Assembly: GCA_001799695.1 (NCBI GenBank)
Contig: MGTY01000042.1
Location: 25,323-65,638, forward strand
Direction of reading: 5' to 3'
Source of the DNA: Elusimicrobia bacterium GWA2_69_24
GTDB taxonomy: Bacteria; Elusimicrobiota; Elusimicrobia; UBA1565
Length of the DNA stretch: 40,316 bases
This document shows positions 13,501 to 25,500 of the stretch, piece by piece. The notes beneath the pieces are model-generated. The model made no database searches. It had not been told where the DNA came from and saw only the letters and a list, made by a program, of their open reading frames with translations. Both the position numbers and the translations under genes were made by a program. How positions within the stretch are numbered: position 1 is the first letter of the stretch; each line of letters starts with the position of its first letter.

Positions 13501-16500
13501 TCCGCCCCGCCCACGTAGATCCGGCCGGCTCCGCCGGCCGGGAAGCCCGCCGTCGACTGCAGCACCAGCGTCAGCGGTCCGGTCGAGGTGGCGGTCTGCG
13601 TCGAGGACACCGCCTCCAGGAGCTTGGTCAGGGCCTCGGAGATGTTGATGTCGGGTTCGTCGAGCTTGTCGTTCTGGTTGATGTCCTTCCACAGGCGGAT
13701 GAAGCTCAGGTTCGTGTTCCGGCCGAAGAGCTTCTCCGTGTCCTGGCTGCCGCCCCCGCGCTCCACGCGCAGCTTCTGCCACTTGGCCGTCCCCACGTCC
13801 GTCACCATGTTGAAGCGCAGGAAGGGCACCTTGGCCTCGGCCTGCCCGACCCGGTCCATCTCTTCGTTGAAGATGACGTCGTTGACGCCCAGGGTCACCA
13901 AGGACGGGACCTCCGTGATCGTCACCAGGGGATTGGTCTCGAACGCCGGGCTCGAGGTGAAGACCACGTCGTGCGGGACCTCGACCGTGAAGTAGCCCGT
14001 GCTCTGGATGCGCAGGCCCTGCGTCTCCCCCACCCCGGCGAACTGCGAGAAGTCGAAGGTGACGAAGTACACCGAGGGCGTGGTGCTCACCGTGACCGGG
14101 GTCTTGAAGACCACGTCCTTGGTGCCGGCCTCGAAGTTCTCGTTGCCCAGGGAGATCATGTTGGAGAACCCGCCGACCGCGTCCGTGGAAAGGTCCGCGG
14201 CGGTGAAGGCCCCGTCGCCGTTGCCGTCCTTCCAGACCCGGAGCAGGGTCACGTCCGCGTCGATCGAGGCGGCGCTCCCGACCCGGTTGAAGCGCAGGCC
14301 CTTCCAGCGCACCGTGTTGGAGCTCGACTGGACCTCGAGCTTCGCCATGGGGATGTACTTGTCGTTCTGCATGGCCGAGTTGGGCGAGAAGCGCGACATC
14401 ACGACCCGGAGCTCGTTGATGGTCGGGACGATGGGGGATACCGGGCTGGGCTGGGTCCCCAGTATCGCTTTCGCGTGCCCGGCCCCGGCCGGCCCCACCG
14501 TGAAGTCCGCGGGCGCCGGGGCATAGCGCCCCAGCGTCTCATTGGCGGGGTTGAGCAGCGCGTGGGAGAAGCGCGCCGCCTGGTGGATGTCCGCCGACAG
14601 GTAGAAGGTCGCGGTGGTCTGGGAGACCAGAGTATAGTCCGCGCCCAGGAGGTTGGGATCGCGGATGCTGATGAGCGCCATGCCGTTGGAGAGCTGCCCT
14701 TCCCCGAGCAGGAAGTCCACCAGGTTCTCTCCCGAGATGATGTCCCGATTGAAGGCGCGATTCGCCGTGCCGGATTTCCAGAGCTTGACCGACGCCACGT
14801 CGGAATCGTTCACGTTCACGCCGGCCGGGATGTCGAACTTCACGTTCAGCCTCTCCCACTGCACCTGAAAGGCGCTGGACCAGGCGTCGAAGCGGAAGAT
14901 GGCGTCGTTCGGCGTCCCCTGGGAGAGCTGGGGCGCCAGGAGGGCCCCGATGGCGTGGGCCTGGGGCGCGGTATCGAGCTGGCCGCGGTGCACGTTCATC
15001 AGCGTGTCGACGCCGGGGATCGTGGGATGCGGGGCGACGTCCTCGAAGCTGACAATCTCCTCGTCCACGGTCATGTAGGTGGTCGGACCGCCGGGCGGGA
15101 GGCCGGAGGTCGAACTCACGATCCAATAGGGGTCCACGATCCCGGGCCCGGCGGCCATGATCACGGGGTCGAGCAGAGACGGCGCCGCGAAGGTGCCGGA
15201 GCTCGAGGAGAACATCGGGGTCGTCTTGATGTACATGGTCTGCGCCGACGGGATGATGGCGCGGTACTTGCCCCGGAACGGGAGCGGGGACGCCGGGTCG
15301 AAGGAGTCGGGCAGGGAGATGGAATTGGCCAGCGGCTCGTCCACCGACGGGTTGTTCTGCGGGAAGGCGCTGCGGTCCAGGGTGGCTCCCAGGGTCCGCG
15401 GCTCCTGGGTCACGGGGTCGTTGGTCACCGCGTTCTTGGAGATGAGGTAGGCGATGAAGAAGCGCTGGGGCTGGGTCGCCTTCGAGATCGTGTTGATGAC
15501 GGTCGGCGTGGACAGGTTGAGGCGGGCCAGCGTCGGGTTGCCCGAATTGCCGAAGGCGCCGATCCCCAGCACTTCGTCCAGGCCCGTCTGGAAGATGCCG
15601 TCGTTGTTCGCGTCCCGCCAGAGGGAGACCCGCTCCACGTCGGTCGCGTGGGCGCCCACCGCCGCCGAGGTGCCGGTCGCCGTCACCACCACCCAGCGCC
15701 AGACCGCGTCCGCGACCGCGGCGTTCATCGTGAAGGAAAGCACCGCTCCCGTGGAGCGCTGCTGCAGGAACGGACCCAGCGCCGGGTTGTCTACGGTGTT
15801 GGAGGCCACCACCGTCACGAAGTCCGCGTACGGCGCCACGTTGCTGACCAGGGAGAGGGTCTTGCCGACCGTGGGCAGGCCCACGTTGTTGGTGGACATG
15901 GCCTTGGGCTCGCCGATGATGAAATAGTGGGTGTCCGGGATGAAGAGGCCCAGGTTCGCGGACTCATGCACCGTGGCCAGCGGATTGATGTCGAAGGTCA
16001 CGAAGAAGTCGCGCACCGTGTCGGTCAGGGTCTGGCCGCCGCCCACGCCCAGGATCGGGATGCGCGCCGACCCGGAGACCACGGTCCCGGTGGACAGGGT
16101 CAGCTGCGAGGTCCCTTCCTGCGCGCGCAGGCAGTTCCGCCAGGCGTTGGAGGAGATGTCGATGTCGAGGCAGAGCATCACCTCCTTGTCGTACTCCTCG
16201 GTCTGCCCGTCGTTGAACACCAGGCGCTGGGGCACGGCCGGGAAGGGGTCGTCCTCGGGGAAGAAGGCGGCGATGTTGTCCACGTACACGTCGAGGGGGG
16301 ACGGGTCCGCGGCGTTGATCGCCGTGGACAGGGTCCCCGCCTTGAAGGGGTGGGCGACGCCGGACAGGGGCGAGACGATCTGGTCGGTGGCCGCGTCCAG
16401 CAGGCCGTTGCCGTTCATGTCCGCCCAGACCTTCACGTCGTCCACGTCGCTGGCCTTGTTGTGCAGGAATATCTGCCCGTTCTGCATGAAGGAGTGGAAC

Positions 16501-19500
16501 CAGCGGTCCAGCTTGAGGGCGGACCAGAGCGCCGACCCGCCGTCGGTCTTCAGGGAGAGCTTCGAGACCACGGCGTTCCTCTCGGACTGCGTGACCGACG
16601 GCTGCGTCGCCGCGACGTACTCGTGCGAGAGGCAGGCCCGGCCGGGCAGGAAGGGACAGCCGTCCGAGTCCACTTCGTTCACGTAGGCGAGGTCCGCCGT
16701 GGCCCGGACCGTGACGGTCGAAGACGGGATCGGGTTGAAGGCCTGCACGATGCCGTTGCCCGCCAGGGGGACGACGTCGGCCGACCCGGCGATCTGGACG
16801 GAATGGGTGCGGTCCGGCGTGGCCCCGGGAGCGAAGTCCACCACCACGTAGTAGGTGTTGGTGGACGGGGAGACCGTCCTCTGGGCCTCGTTGTAGGGCT
16901 TGCCCGTGTTGATTTCCATGGGCAGGTCCACCGTCCGGCTGCGGAAGGCGTAGGTGATGTCGGGGTTGGTCAGCTCCTTGTCGATGGCCTTCTGGAAGCG
17001 GCCGTCGCCGTTGCCGGCCGCGGGGTTGCCGTCCGCGCCGGTGTCCACATAGAAGCGCACGGCCGAGATGTCGGCGTCCGCACCCTCCGAGTGCGTCAGG
17101 GTGACGCGTCCCAGCGTCCCCACGAAGTTGTCCGTCCACAGCTGCAGCTTCAGCATGCCGACCTTGGGCGTCCCCTGATCCACGAAGGTGAAGCTGGAGA
17201 GCCCCAGCGGGTTGCCGAGGTCATCGGTCGCGGTCCACCAGGCGGCGATGTTCTCGCCCAGGACGCGGATCTTGGCCGCCTCCCGCTCCACGGGGGAGGT
17301 GGCGGTCTTGATGATGAAGTTGTTGGAGGCGATGCCCACCGGGCTGGCGGTCGAGAGGCGTATATAGGAGGGCCCCGGGATGTTCATGCCCAGGCTCGAC
17401 GGGAGCTCTCCGTCCGCGTAGCCCGTGGCGTGCATGCGCAGGGCCAGGAAGTAGTTCTTGGCCACGGTCGTGATGTAGGTCCGCGTCGAATCCTTCAGGT
17501 TCATGGGCGTCTGCCCCAGCAGGGGGTCGCCGAAGACCCAGTTCACCCCGTCCAGGGCCGCGCTGGCCAGGAAGGTGTCGTAGGAGATGTCGTACTGCCC
17601 GTCCCCGTCCTCGTCGTACCACAGTTCCAGGGAATTGACGTGGGCCGGGTCCAGGAGCCCCGTCTTCTGCAGCTTGAGGCCGCCGATCTCGCCGAACAGG
17701 TAGGTCGCGCTGGAGGGCAGGACCTTCATGGTCAGGCGCAGCATCTCGACCGGCAGGATCTTCCCCTGGGCGTCCGGCACCAGGCCGTCGCCCTGGCGGA
17801 TCACGGGGCGGTTCTGCCCGACGGCCAGCTTGTCCGGCCGCACCAGGCCCTCGGGGGTCTTCTCGGGCGCCATGTCGGTCGGATAGATCACGACGCCGGC
17901 GATGTAGACGGCGAGGTCCGAGCGCTCGATCGGGGTGAAGGCGGGGTCGTTGAAGGGCCGCCCCGCGTCGGAGGTGTAGCCGTACACCTGCGCGTCGGCC
18001 TGCGCCGTGGCCCGGAACTGGAGATCCTCCACGATGGAGTCCTTGATCTGCAGGGCGGTGTAGACGCCCGGGGTGGCGTCGACCGCGCCGCGGAACCAGT
18101 AGGAGTTCGGGATGTCGGTGCTGCCCGAGAGGTCGTTGAGCACCACCGTGCTCGAGGAGCCGTTGGTGGTGAACTTCACCAGGCCGTCGAAATACTGCCG
18201 GTTGATGGGGTGGCCCCGCGCGATGTTGCCGAACTTGTCGCGCATGGCCACGCCCAGATATTCCGTGACCAATCCCGAGGTGACGTTCCGGGCCAGGCCT
18301 CCAGGCACGTTGACCTTCAGGGGCGTGGCGGCCGCGAAGGGGTGGTGGATGGTGATGTAGTCGGCCGGCCCGGGGGTGATCTCCACGTCCTGCGTCACCG
18401 ACGGGAAGGTGACGCCGTCCTGGCGCACCACCACGGCCTGCAGGGTCGTGGTGCTCACCCGGGTGCCCCAGACGCAGAAGCGCGCGCGCGAGCTGTTGGG
18501 ATTGATGCCCACGGGCAGGGGCGGGTCGGAGGGGCCGATGAGCTGCCAGTCGCCCGTCCCGTCGACCAGGGGCATGGCGTCGCAGCGCGAGACGGCGTTC
18601 CACTGGCCGCCGCGCGTGGTCGGGATGTTCTGGGAGTTGATGAGGGCCGTGTGCACGGCCCAGCTCGAGGCGGTGATGTTCCCGAACTGGTCCGCCAGCT
18701 CCACGTCGAAGTTCGTCGCGACGGGAGCGCCCGTGACCGTGCTCAGCTGGACGGTGGTCCCGGCGATGAGATAATGGAGCGGGCTCGTGAACACCGACTG
18801 GCTGGGCGGGCCCGGACGGACGGTGTAGGTGGCGACGGCCGCGCTCCAGGAGCGGTTCTCCACCTCGTCCACCCATATCTCCCAGGTCGTCGCTCCCACC
18901 AGGCTGTCGATGAGGTAGAAGGTCGTGGTGTGCTGGCCCGCGATCATGCGCGCGACCCCGGTGGAGACCCGGAACGACGAGGGGTCCGGGCTCGAGAACT
19001 GCACCGGGTTCCCGGCGGCTCCCGGGGAATTCGAGAAGATGCTGAACTCCACCCAGGTCTTGCCGCTATCCTCCTGCCCGGGCTGGATGGGCGAGCCGTT
19101 GGCGTAGAGGTCCTGGGTCTGGAAGAAGCAGGGCTGGCTCGTGGCTCCGGCCAGGAGCGGGAGACCGGCCGGGGACAGCTGCAGCACGCCGACGCGGCTG
19201 ATCGAGCCGGCCACCACCTTCACGTACTGCCGGGTGGAGAACAGGATGCCGTTGGGGTCCGCCACCTGGATGACCGGGGCCGTGGTGAAGCCCACCGGAT
19301 AGCCGAACCCGGCCGGATAGTCCGCGGAGGCGTGGGTATCGAGGTAGTAGAAGGTGGTTTCCAGCGTGAGCGAGGAGATGAGGATCTGGTCGGTCGGAGT
19401 GCGGAAGAGCGGCGGCAGGCCCGAGGCGATCTCCGAAGAGGTGGAGAAGGACACCGCGTCGTACACCAAAGAGGGCGAGCGGGAGAAGGTCGATATCGCC

Positions 19501-22500
19501 ACTTGGACCGGGAAGGTGGAGATGGTGGGGTTGCGGAAGTCGTCCTGCACCTGCACGCGGAAGGAGCGCAGGACGATGCCGCCCACGTCGTGCACCTTGC
19601 CCGCCACCTGCTGGTTGGGCAGGTTGCCGAAGCCGAACTGCTTCGGCCCGATGGGATCGATGCGCATCGCGAAGGTCAGCGAGCTCACGCTCAGGTCCAC
19701 CGGGACGACCCGGAGGTTCCAGTAGCCGGGGCGTCCCCCGATCGCCTCGTTCTGCTCCGGGTCCGGCCCCGCGAAGGACGACATGCGGTCGCGGAAGCGG
19801 AAGCCGGCCTCCTTGAGGCCGGAGGGGATCTGGATGGTCGTCACGTAGCTGAACGGGGAGTTGTACTCCATGAAGCCGTAGTGGCCCTGGTTGGAGTAGG
19901 GCACCCCCGCCTCGAGGCCGGCCCGCGAGTGCGCGTCGACGTCCGCCGGGGACAGGCTCAGGTTGATGTCGGTCTGGCCCTGGTCCGTTTCGTTGCCGAA
20001 GTCGTCGAGACGGCGCACGATGTACTTCCCGCCGCAGGTCTCGCAGGGCATGTCGATGGCGTAGGCCTGGGTCGTCACCGAGACGAAGTCCAGGTGGCTG
20101 GGAGTGCCGCCGACGGTGTAGAGGTTGGCGGACAGGTTGCGCTGGTTGGACCGGTACGCGCCGATGTCCTCGGGGGCGTGATCGGCGCCGATCCAGATGC
20201 GGGCCGAGTCGGCCGCGCGATTGGAGACCCGGTAGCCGATCGGCCGGTTGAGATTATCCGCGTCGCCGTTCTTGCCGATGCGGCCCTTGTTGTCGGTGAA
20301 CACCCGGGTGGAGACCCCGAGCTCCACCCAGCCGCCGCCCGGGTCGTAGACCAGGGTCCCCGACGACCCGACCACGTCCACGACCTCGATGTAGACCTGC
20401 GAGGCGAAATCCACGGGGTTGTTGAACGCGTCCGAGACCTGGCCCGTGATGGCCTGGACGCCCGGGGTCAGGGTGCTGCCGGCGCGGACGTCGAAGGTGG
20501 TGAGGGTCGGTCCGGGGCTCACGGTCACGGCGTCGGGATTGCCCGCCACCACCGTGATGAAGTCCTGCGGGGTGGCGAAGCCCCGGTGCGTGGTCACGGA
20601 CTGGTCGTCGCTCTGGACGCCCTTGATCCAGCGCGGGTTGCCCGCGACCCGCTTCAGGATGAAGGCGTTGGGCAGGTTCTTGAGCCCCTTGTCGGAAGTG
20701 CTGAAGACCACGGTCGTGGGGTCGATCACCGCATCCTGCGGCTTGGGGAAGACCTCGGCCGACAGGACCACCGACTTCGTATAGAGGTTCGTCCCCGTGG
20801 ACAGCCGGTTGTGGAAGGCGTCGTGCGCCTCCAGGTCCACGGGGAACGCCGAGCCGGCGTCCGCGGTCGCGGGGACGTTGAGGAAGTGCAGGTGATGCGG
20901 GGGCCCGGGGTCCACCTCGAACGCGGCCGAGGTGGCCGAGGCGTAGTAGACGGCCGAGGCCGTCGTGGTCTCGGCGACCACGATGTAGTCCGTGGTGGCG
21001 GTCAACGGCACGATGGGAAAGACCCAGGTGCCCGTCTGGAGGCTGTCCGGCGTCGGCAGCCCGGCCCCCAGGTCCGACGGCATGCGCAGGCCGACCTCGG
21101 GCATCACGGCGGCCGGGTTGGTATCCTGATTGAGGCCGGTACGCTCGGTGGCGATGTTGTAGTACTGGTCCACCACGTTCACCGTGACCTGGAACGCGGT
21201 CTGCGGCATGGTCATCGTGAAGAAGCCCGGTTTGCCGCCTTTGCCCGGGACTTCCTCGGCCCCCAGCGGCTTGCAAACCGCGCCGATGGCGCACTTGCCG
21301 TCCACGTGCGTCTCCCCGGGGACCAGGACCTGGAGCATGACCGCGGTCGAGGCGTAGACCTTGAACTGCCCGGAATTCGCGGCCGGCGCGTCGGCCAGAC
21401 AGGCGTACGGGAAGGAGTTGCCCGTGCAGACCTTGTCCACCGCCTGGTCCTGGGGATAGACCCACAGGGCGGTCGAACTGCTCCGGGTGACCAGCGTCGC
21501 CTGGATCTCGCGCGAGCCCTGCGACAGCGACTGCATGTTGGGGTCCTTCGCGTACGCGTCGGAGCCCACCACGTACACGCTGGGACCGGTGGCCTGCTCG
21601 TAGCAGACGTTGTTGTAGATGTCCACGAGGTTCACGGTCGCCCTGAAGGGCACGCCCGCGGTCTGGGTGCTGATGGTCCCGGCCCGCCCGCCGTTCGGGT
21701 AGCTGCCCCACCCGCCTTGATTGGACTGGCCGGGCAGGACCAACTGCAGGCCCACGGGGTCGTTCGGGCGCACGGTGAAGGAGGACGAAAGCGGCGACTC
21801 CTGCAGGCCGGAACCCAAGTAGTCCCGCGAGACCAGCTGATGCCAGGTGGCCGCGGACCACAGCGTGGTCATGATGGCCGGGGTGTAGCCGTCGGCGATG
21901 TTGATGGCGGCGGTCGCGGCCGTCACCACGAACGGGAAGCCGGTGGGCGCCTTGACCTCCACCTCCGCGGCGCGCTGCTTGACCAGGTTGTAAAACTCGT
22001 CCACGACCCCGACCCGGACCGCGAACTGCTCGCCGGCCCGGAGGTTGGCGTTGATGGTCCCGGTCTTCCCGTTGGGGGAGCCCTGGTCGAACCACTCCCC
22101 GGGCAGGACCGTCAGGAGGCTCTTGGGAAGCCCCCAGGTCACGGTGAAGGGGGTCGAGTCGTCCGGGTCCAGCGACGGGCCCCAAGGCGGGGAGGCGTAG
22201 AGCCTCTCCGCGCGCACCTGGGTCCCGTCTCCGGCGCGGCGGAACACGATGTCCACGGTCGCGGATCCGACCACGGTCAAGGACGACGGGATCACCGTGG
22301 AGAAGGGGTCGGAGGGCACGATCCGGACCTGCTGGGAGGCTCCCGGCTTGAGGTTCCAGAAGGCGTCGGTGATGTCCACGGTCACGGTCATGGTCGAACC
22401 CGCGGCGCGGTTCAGGGCGGGCCCGCCGCGGCCGTTGGTGGTCGAGCCGCCCACGCTGAACTGGTTGGGCACCCGGATGCGCAGGCGGGTGGGGTTCAGG

Positions 22501-25500
22501 TTCGCGGAGAGCCAGAACGCGGTCGAGCTCGTGCTCGCCAGCACGGGCGGGGAGCCGCTGTTGTCGGTCACGCTCAGGACGTGCTGGGCCTCCTGGCGCA
22601 AGGTGACGGAAGCGACGGCCACCCCTTCCGTCATCTGCAGGACCGGCACCGGCTGCCACGCCTCGGCGGCTGTGTCGTCGGAGATCAGCTTGATCCCGCC
22701 CTTGGTGACCGAGCTCCCGTCCAGGGAAGTGGCGCAGAAGTTGTAGCCGGGGTCCACGGCCAGGATGCGCGCCGTGAAAGCCTCGCCCGCGTAGCGCGGC
22801 ACGGTGTTGGGGTCGCCGGTCACGCCCACCCCGTCCTGCAGCGTCTGCCCGTCCAGCACGATGACCAGCTTGGTCGGGGTGGACGGCTTCACCAGGAACC
22901 GGGTAGAGATCCCGTCGCCGTAGTACACGCCGCTGGCCGTGGACGCGGAAATGACCCAGCCCGTCACGGTGCTCTGGGTCACCAGGAAGGGCTCCAGGAC
23001 CCGGCGCCCGTTGACCGTGGTGGTGGCGCCGAACACCGCGGCCAGACGGTTGTTGGGGTCGTCCGAGCCCAGGCGGAAACTGGTGTCCGCGTTGGTGACG
23101 CGATTGAAGAACTGATCCACCAGGTTGACGGTGATGGTGAAGGTCGCCCCCGCCAGCTGGTAGACCTGCGCGGCCGGGGTCTTGCCGCCCAGCGCCAGGT
23201 CCCCCGAACGCACCGTCTCGGTGGGGACGAGCACCTGGAACTTGACCGGCGGCCCCGGGTTCACGACCACGCCGTGCACCGCGGAGGATGCCAGGGTCAC
23301 GCCGTCGTCCTCCGCGCTGATCCGCCACGGACCGCCCAGCGGGTCCACCGCCGTGTTGCTCTGGAAGAAGAAGTCGACCGTGCGGCTGCCGCCCTGGACC
23401 GGCAGGGCCGTGAGGTCCGCGAGGTTGGGGTCCGTGAACTTGAATGTGACCGTAGGCTGGCGGCAGTCGGGCGCCGGCGGGCCGACCGGATAGTCGGCGC
23501 ACAGGACCGGGTTGTTGTAGACGTCGGAAACGAATATGGCGACGGGGTAGTTGCTCCCCGCCGCGGTCGCGATGGCGGAGCCCTGGAACCCGGAGGCCGA
23601 GCCCTGGTCGAGCCGCATCCCCTGGGCCAGCAGGAGGAGCTTGGACGGGTACGCCGGGTCCACCGGGATGGCGGTCGAGGTCGAGGCGAGTATGTTCGGG
23701 TTCCCCAGGGCTTCGACCCAGATGGTGGTCCCGCCCCGCAAAGCGGTCGCCGAGGCCAGGCTCACGTCGAAGCTCATGGCGCCGCTCGCGTCGAGAGCGG
23801 TGTTCGCGGGCAGGAGCGCGTAGGGGTCGTTGGACGTGAAGCGCAGGGTGATCGGCACGCCGGGCGGCAGGAGGTTGAAGCTGCCGTCGGTCAGGCGCAC
23901 CGAGACCGAGAAGGTGGAGCCGGCCACGAAGTTGTCCACCCCGCCGCCCGGCACGAGGTCGGGCCGGCCCGCGCGGCCGACCGCGGCGATGTTCCCCGGG
24001 TCGGGGGTCTCGCCCTGGACCAAAAGCGAGAGCCGGGAGCTCGCGACCGTGAACACGCTCGAGGTGCTGGAGGCGAACCCGGTGGCCGCGGCCCCCGCCG
24101 TACGGTTGCCTACCGTCACCGGCGTGAAGGTGAAGACCGTGGCCCCGCCCTCCAGGGACTGGGTGCGCTGGGGGATGATGGCCGCGGGGTCGTCGGTGAA
24201 CATGGACACCGTGGTGGCCGTGTTCGCCGTGTTCCATTGATTGTCTACGCCCCGCACCGTGAAGGAGAAGGGCGTCCCCGCGGGCACGACGGTGGAGGCG
24301 AGCACGGTGCGCCCGCCCGAGGTCCCCGTGTCGTAGGGCGGCTTGCCGGGGGTATAGACCTCCCCGGGGATGAGGGCCTGGAGCTTCACCTGGCTGTTGG
24401 GCTGGACCGTGAGCCCGCTGAAGGTGAAGGTGGCCAGCTTCGGGACCTGGTTGTCGGCGTCGATCGCCTGGAGGGTCAGGGGGCCGGCGATGCGCGCGGT
24501 GAAGCCCAGGGCGGCCTCCCCGGCGTTGAGCGGAGTCGCGGGCGGCGTCGAGGCGAAGACGTCCGTCGCGTCCAGGGCCACCGACCGGCCGTCGTCCACG
24601 AGGTTCCAGAAATCATCCGTCGCCCGGACGACCGGGACCGGGTTGAGCGCCAGCCCCGCCGTGATGGTGTTGGTGGAGCCGCTCTTGCCCGCCACCGAAC
24701 CCTCCTCCGCGGTCTCTCCCGGCAGGACGAGCTGGAGGCGCGTCTTCGCCCCGGACTTCACCCACACGTCCCGGATGGTGTCCGAACTGTAGTTCGCGCC
24801 GGCGTCGATGGCCGTGATGTCCTGCTCCGGCAGGTCCGGAGGCGCCACCCGGGTCGCGAAGACGATGGGGAAAGTCCGGGTCCCCTGGATGAGCGTCCTG
24901 GGAGCGGGGACGAGTTCGCGGCTCCCGACATGCGCGTCCGTGAACTCGATGTTGACCGTCGGGTAGCCGCCGGCGCCGTAGACCACGTTGTTGTAGATGT
25001 CCACGAGGTTGACGGTCGCGTAGTAGGTCGTCCCCGCCGTGAAGGTGATGGGGCCGGAGGAGTAGCCGGCCGCCGAGCCGGGGACCGGCTTCATGTCGGG
25101 GATGAGGAGCTGCAAAGACCAGGGGCCTAGACTCTGTTGGTCCGGGCGCACCGAGGTCATGGTGGAGTTCGCGGCGGTGAAGGGCGCGATGTTGGTGCGG
25201 GCGGACACGAAGGTCGTGGTCGAGGCCTGGTAGATGATGACGCTGAAGGTGGTGGCTCCCGTGGTCAGGGGCACCGTGGACCCCAGGCTCGCGAAGGGCG
25301 TCGGCACCTCGAGCCAGGTCTGGGGGGAGTTGGCGGGGATGAAGGTCGGGATCTGCCAGGCCTCGAAGGGGTTGAAATACTCGTCGGAGGCGTAGACCGT
25401 GACCGTGAAGGTCGAGCCCGCGTCCTGCTCGGTCGGCGCCACGGCCGTCTTGCCCGTGGGGGAGCCCGGCAGCAGTCCCTCCCCCGGCAGGCGCAGGAGC

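Noticed and set aside
10512..25130. A 4,872-codon open frame on the plus strand
   Set aside because: It is exactly in register with the giant minus-strand gene and reads as Arg/Gly/His/Val/Asp-rich low complexity with no domains. It is open only because the real gene avoids TTA, CTA and TCA codons.
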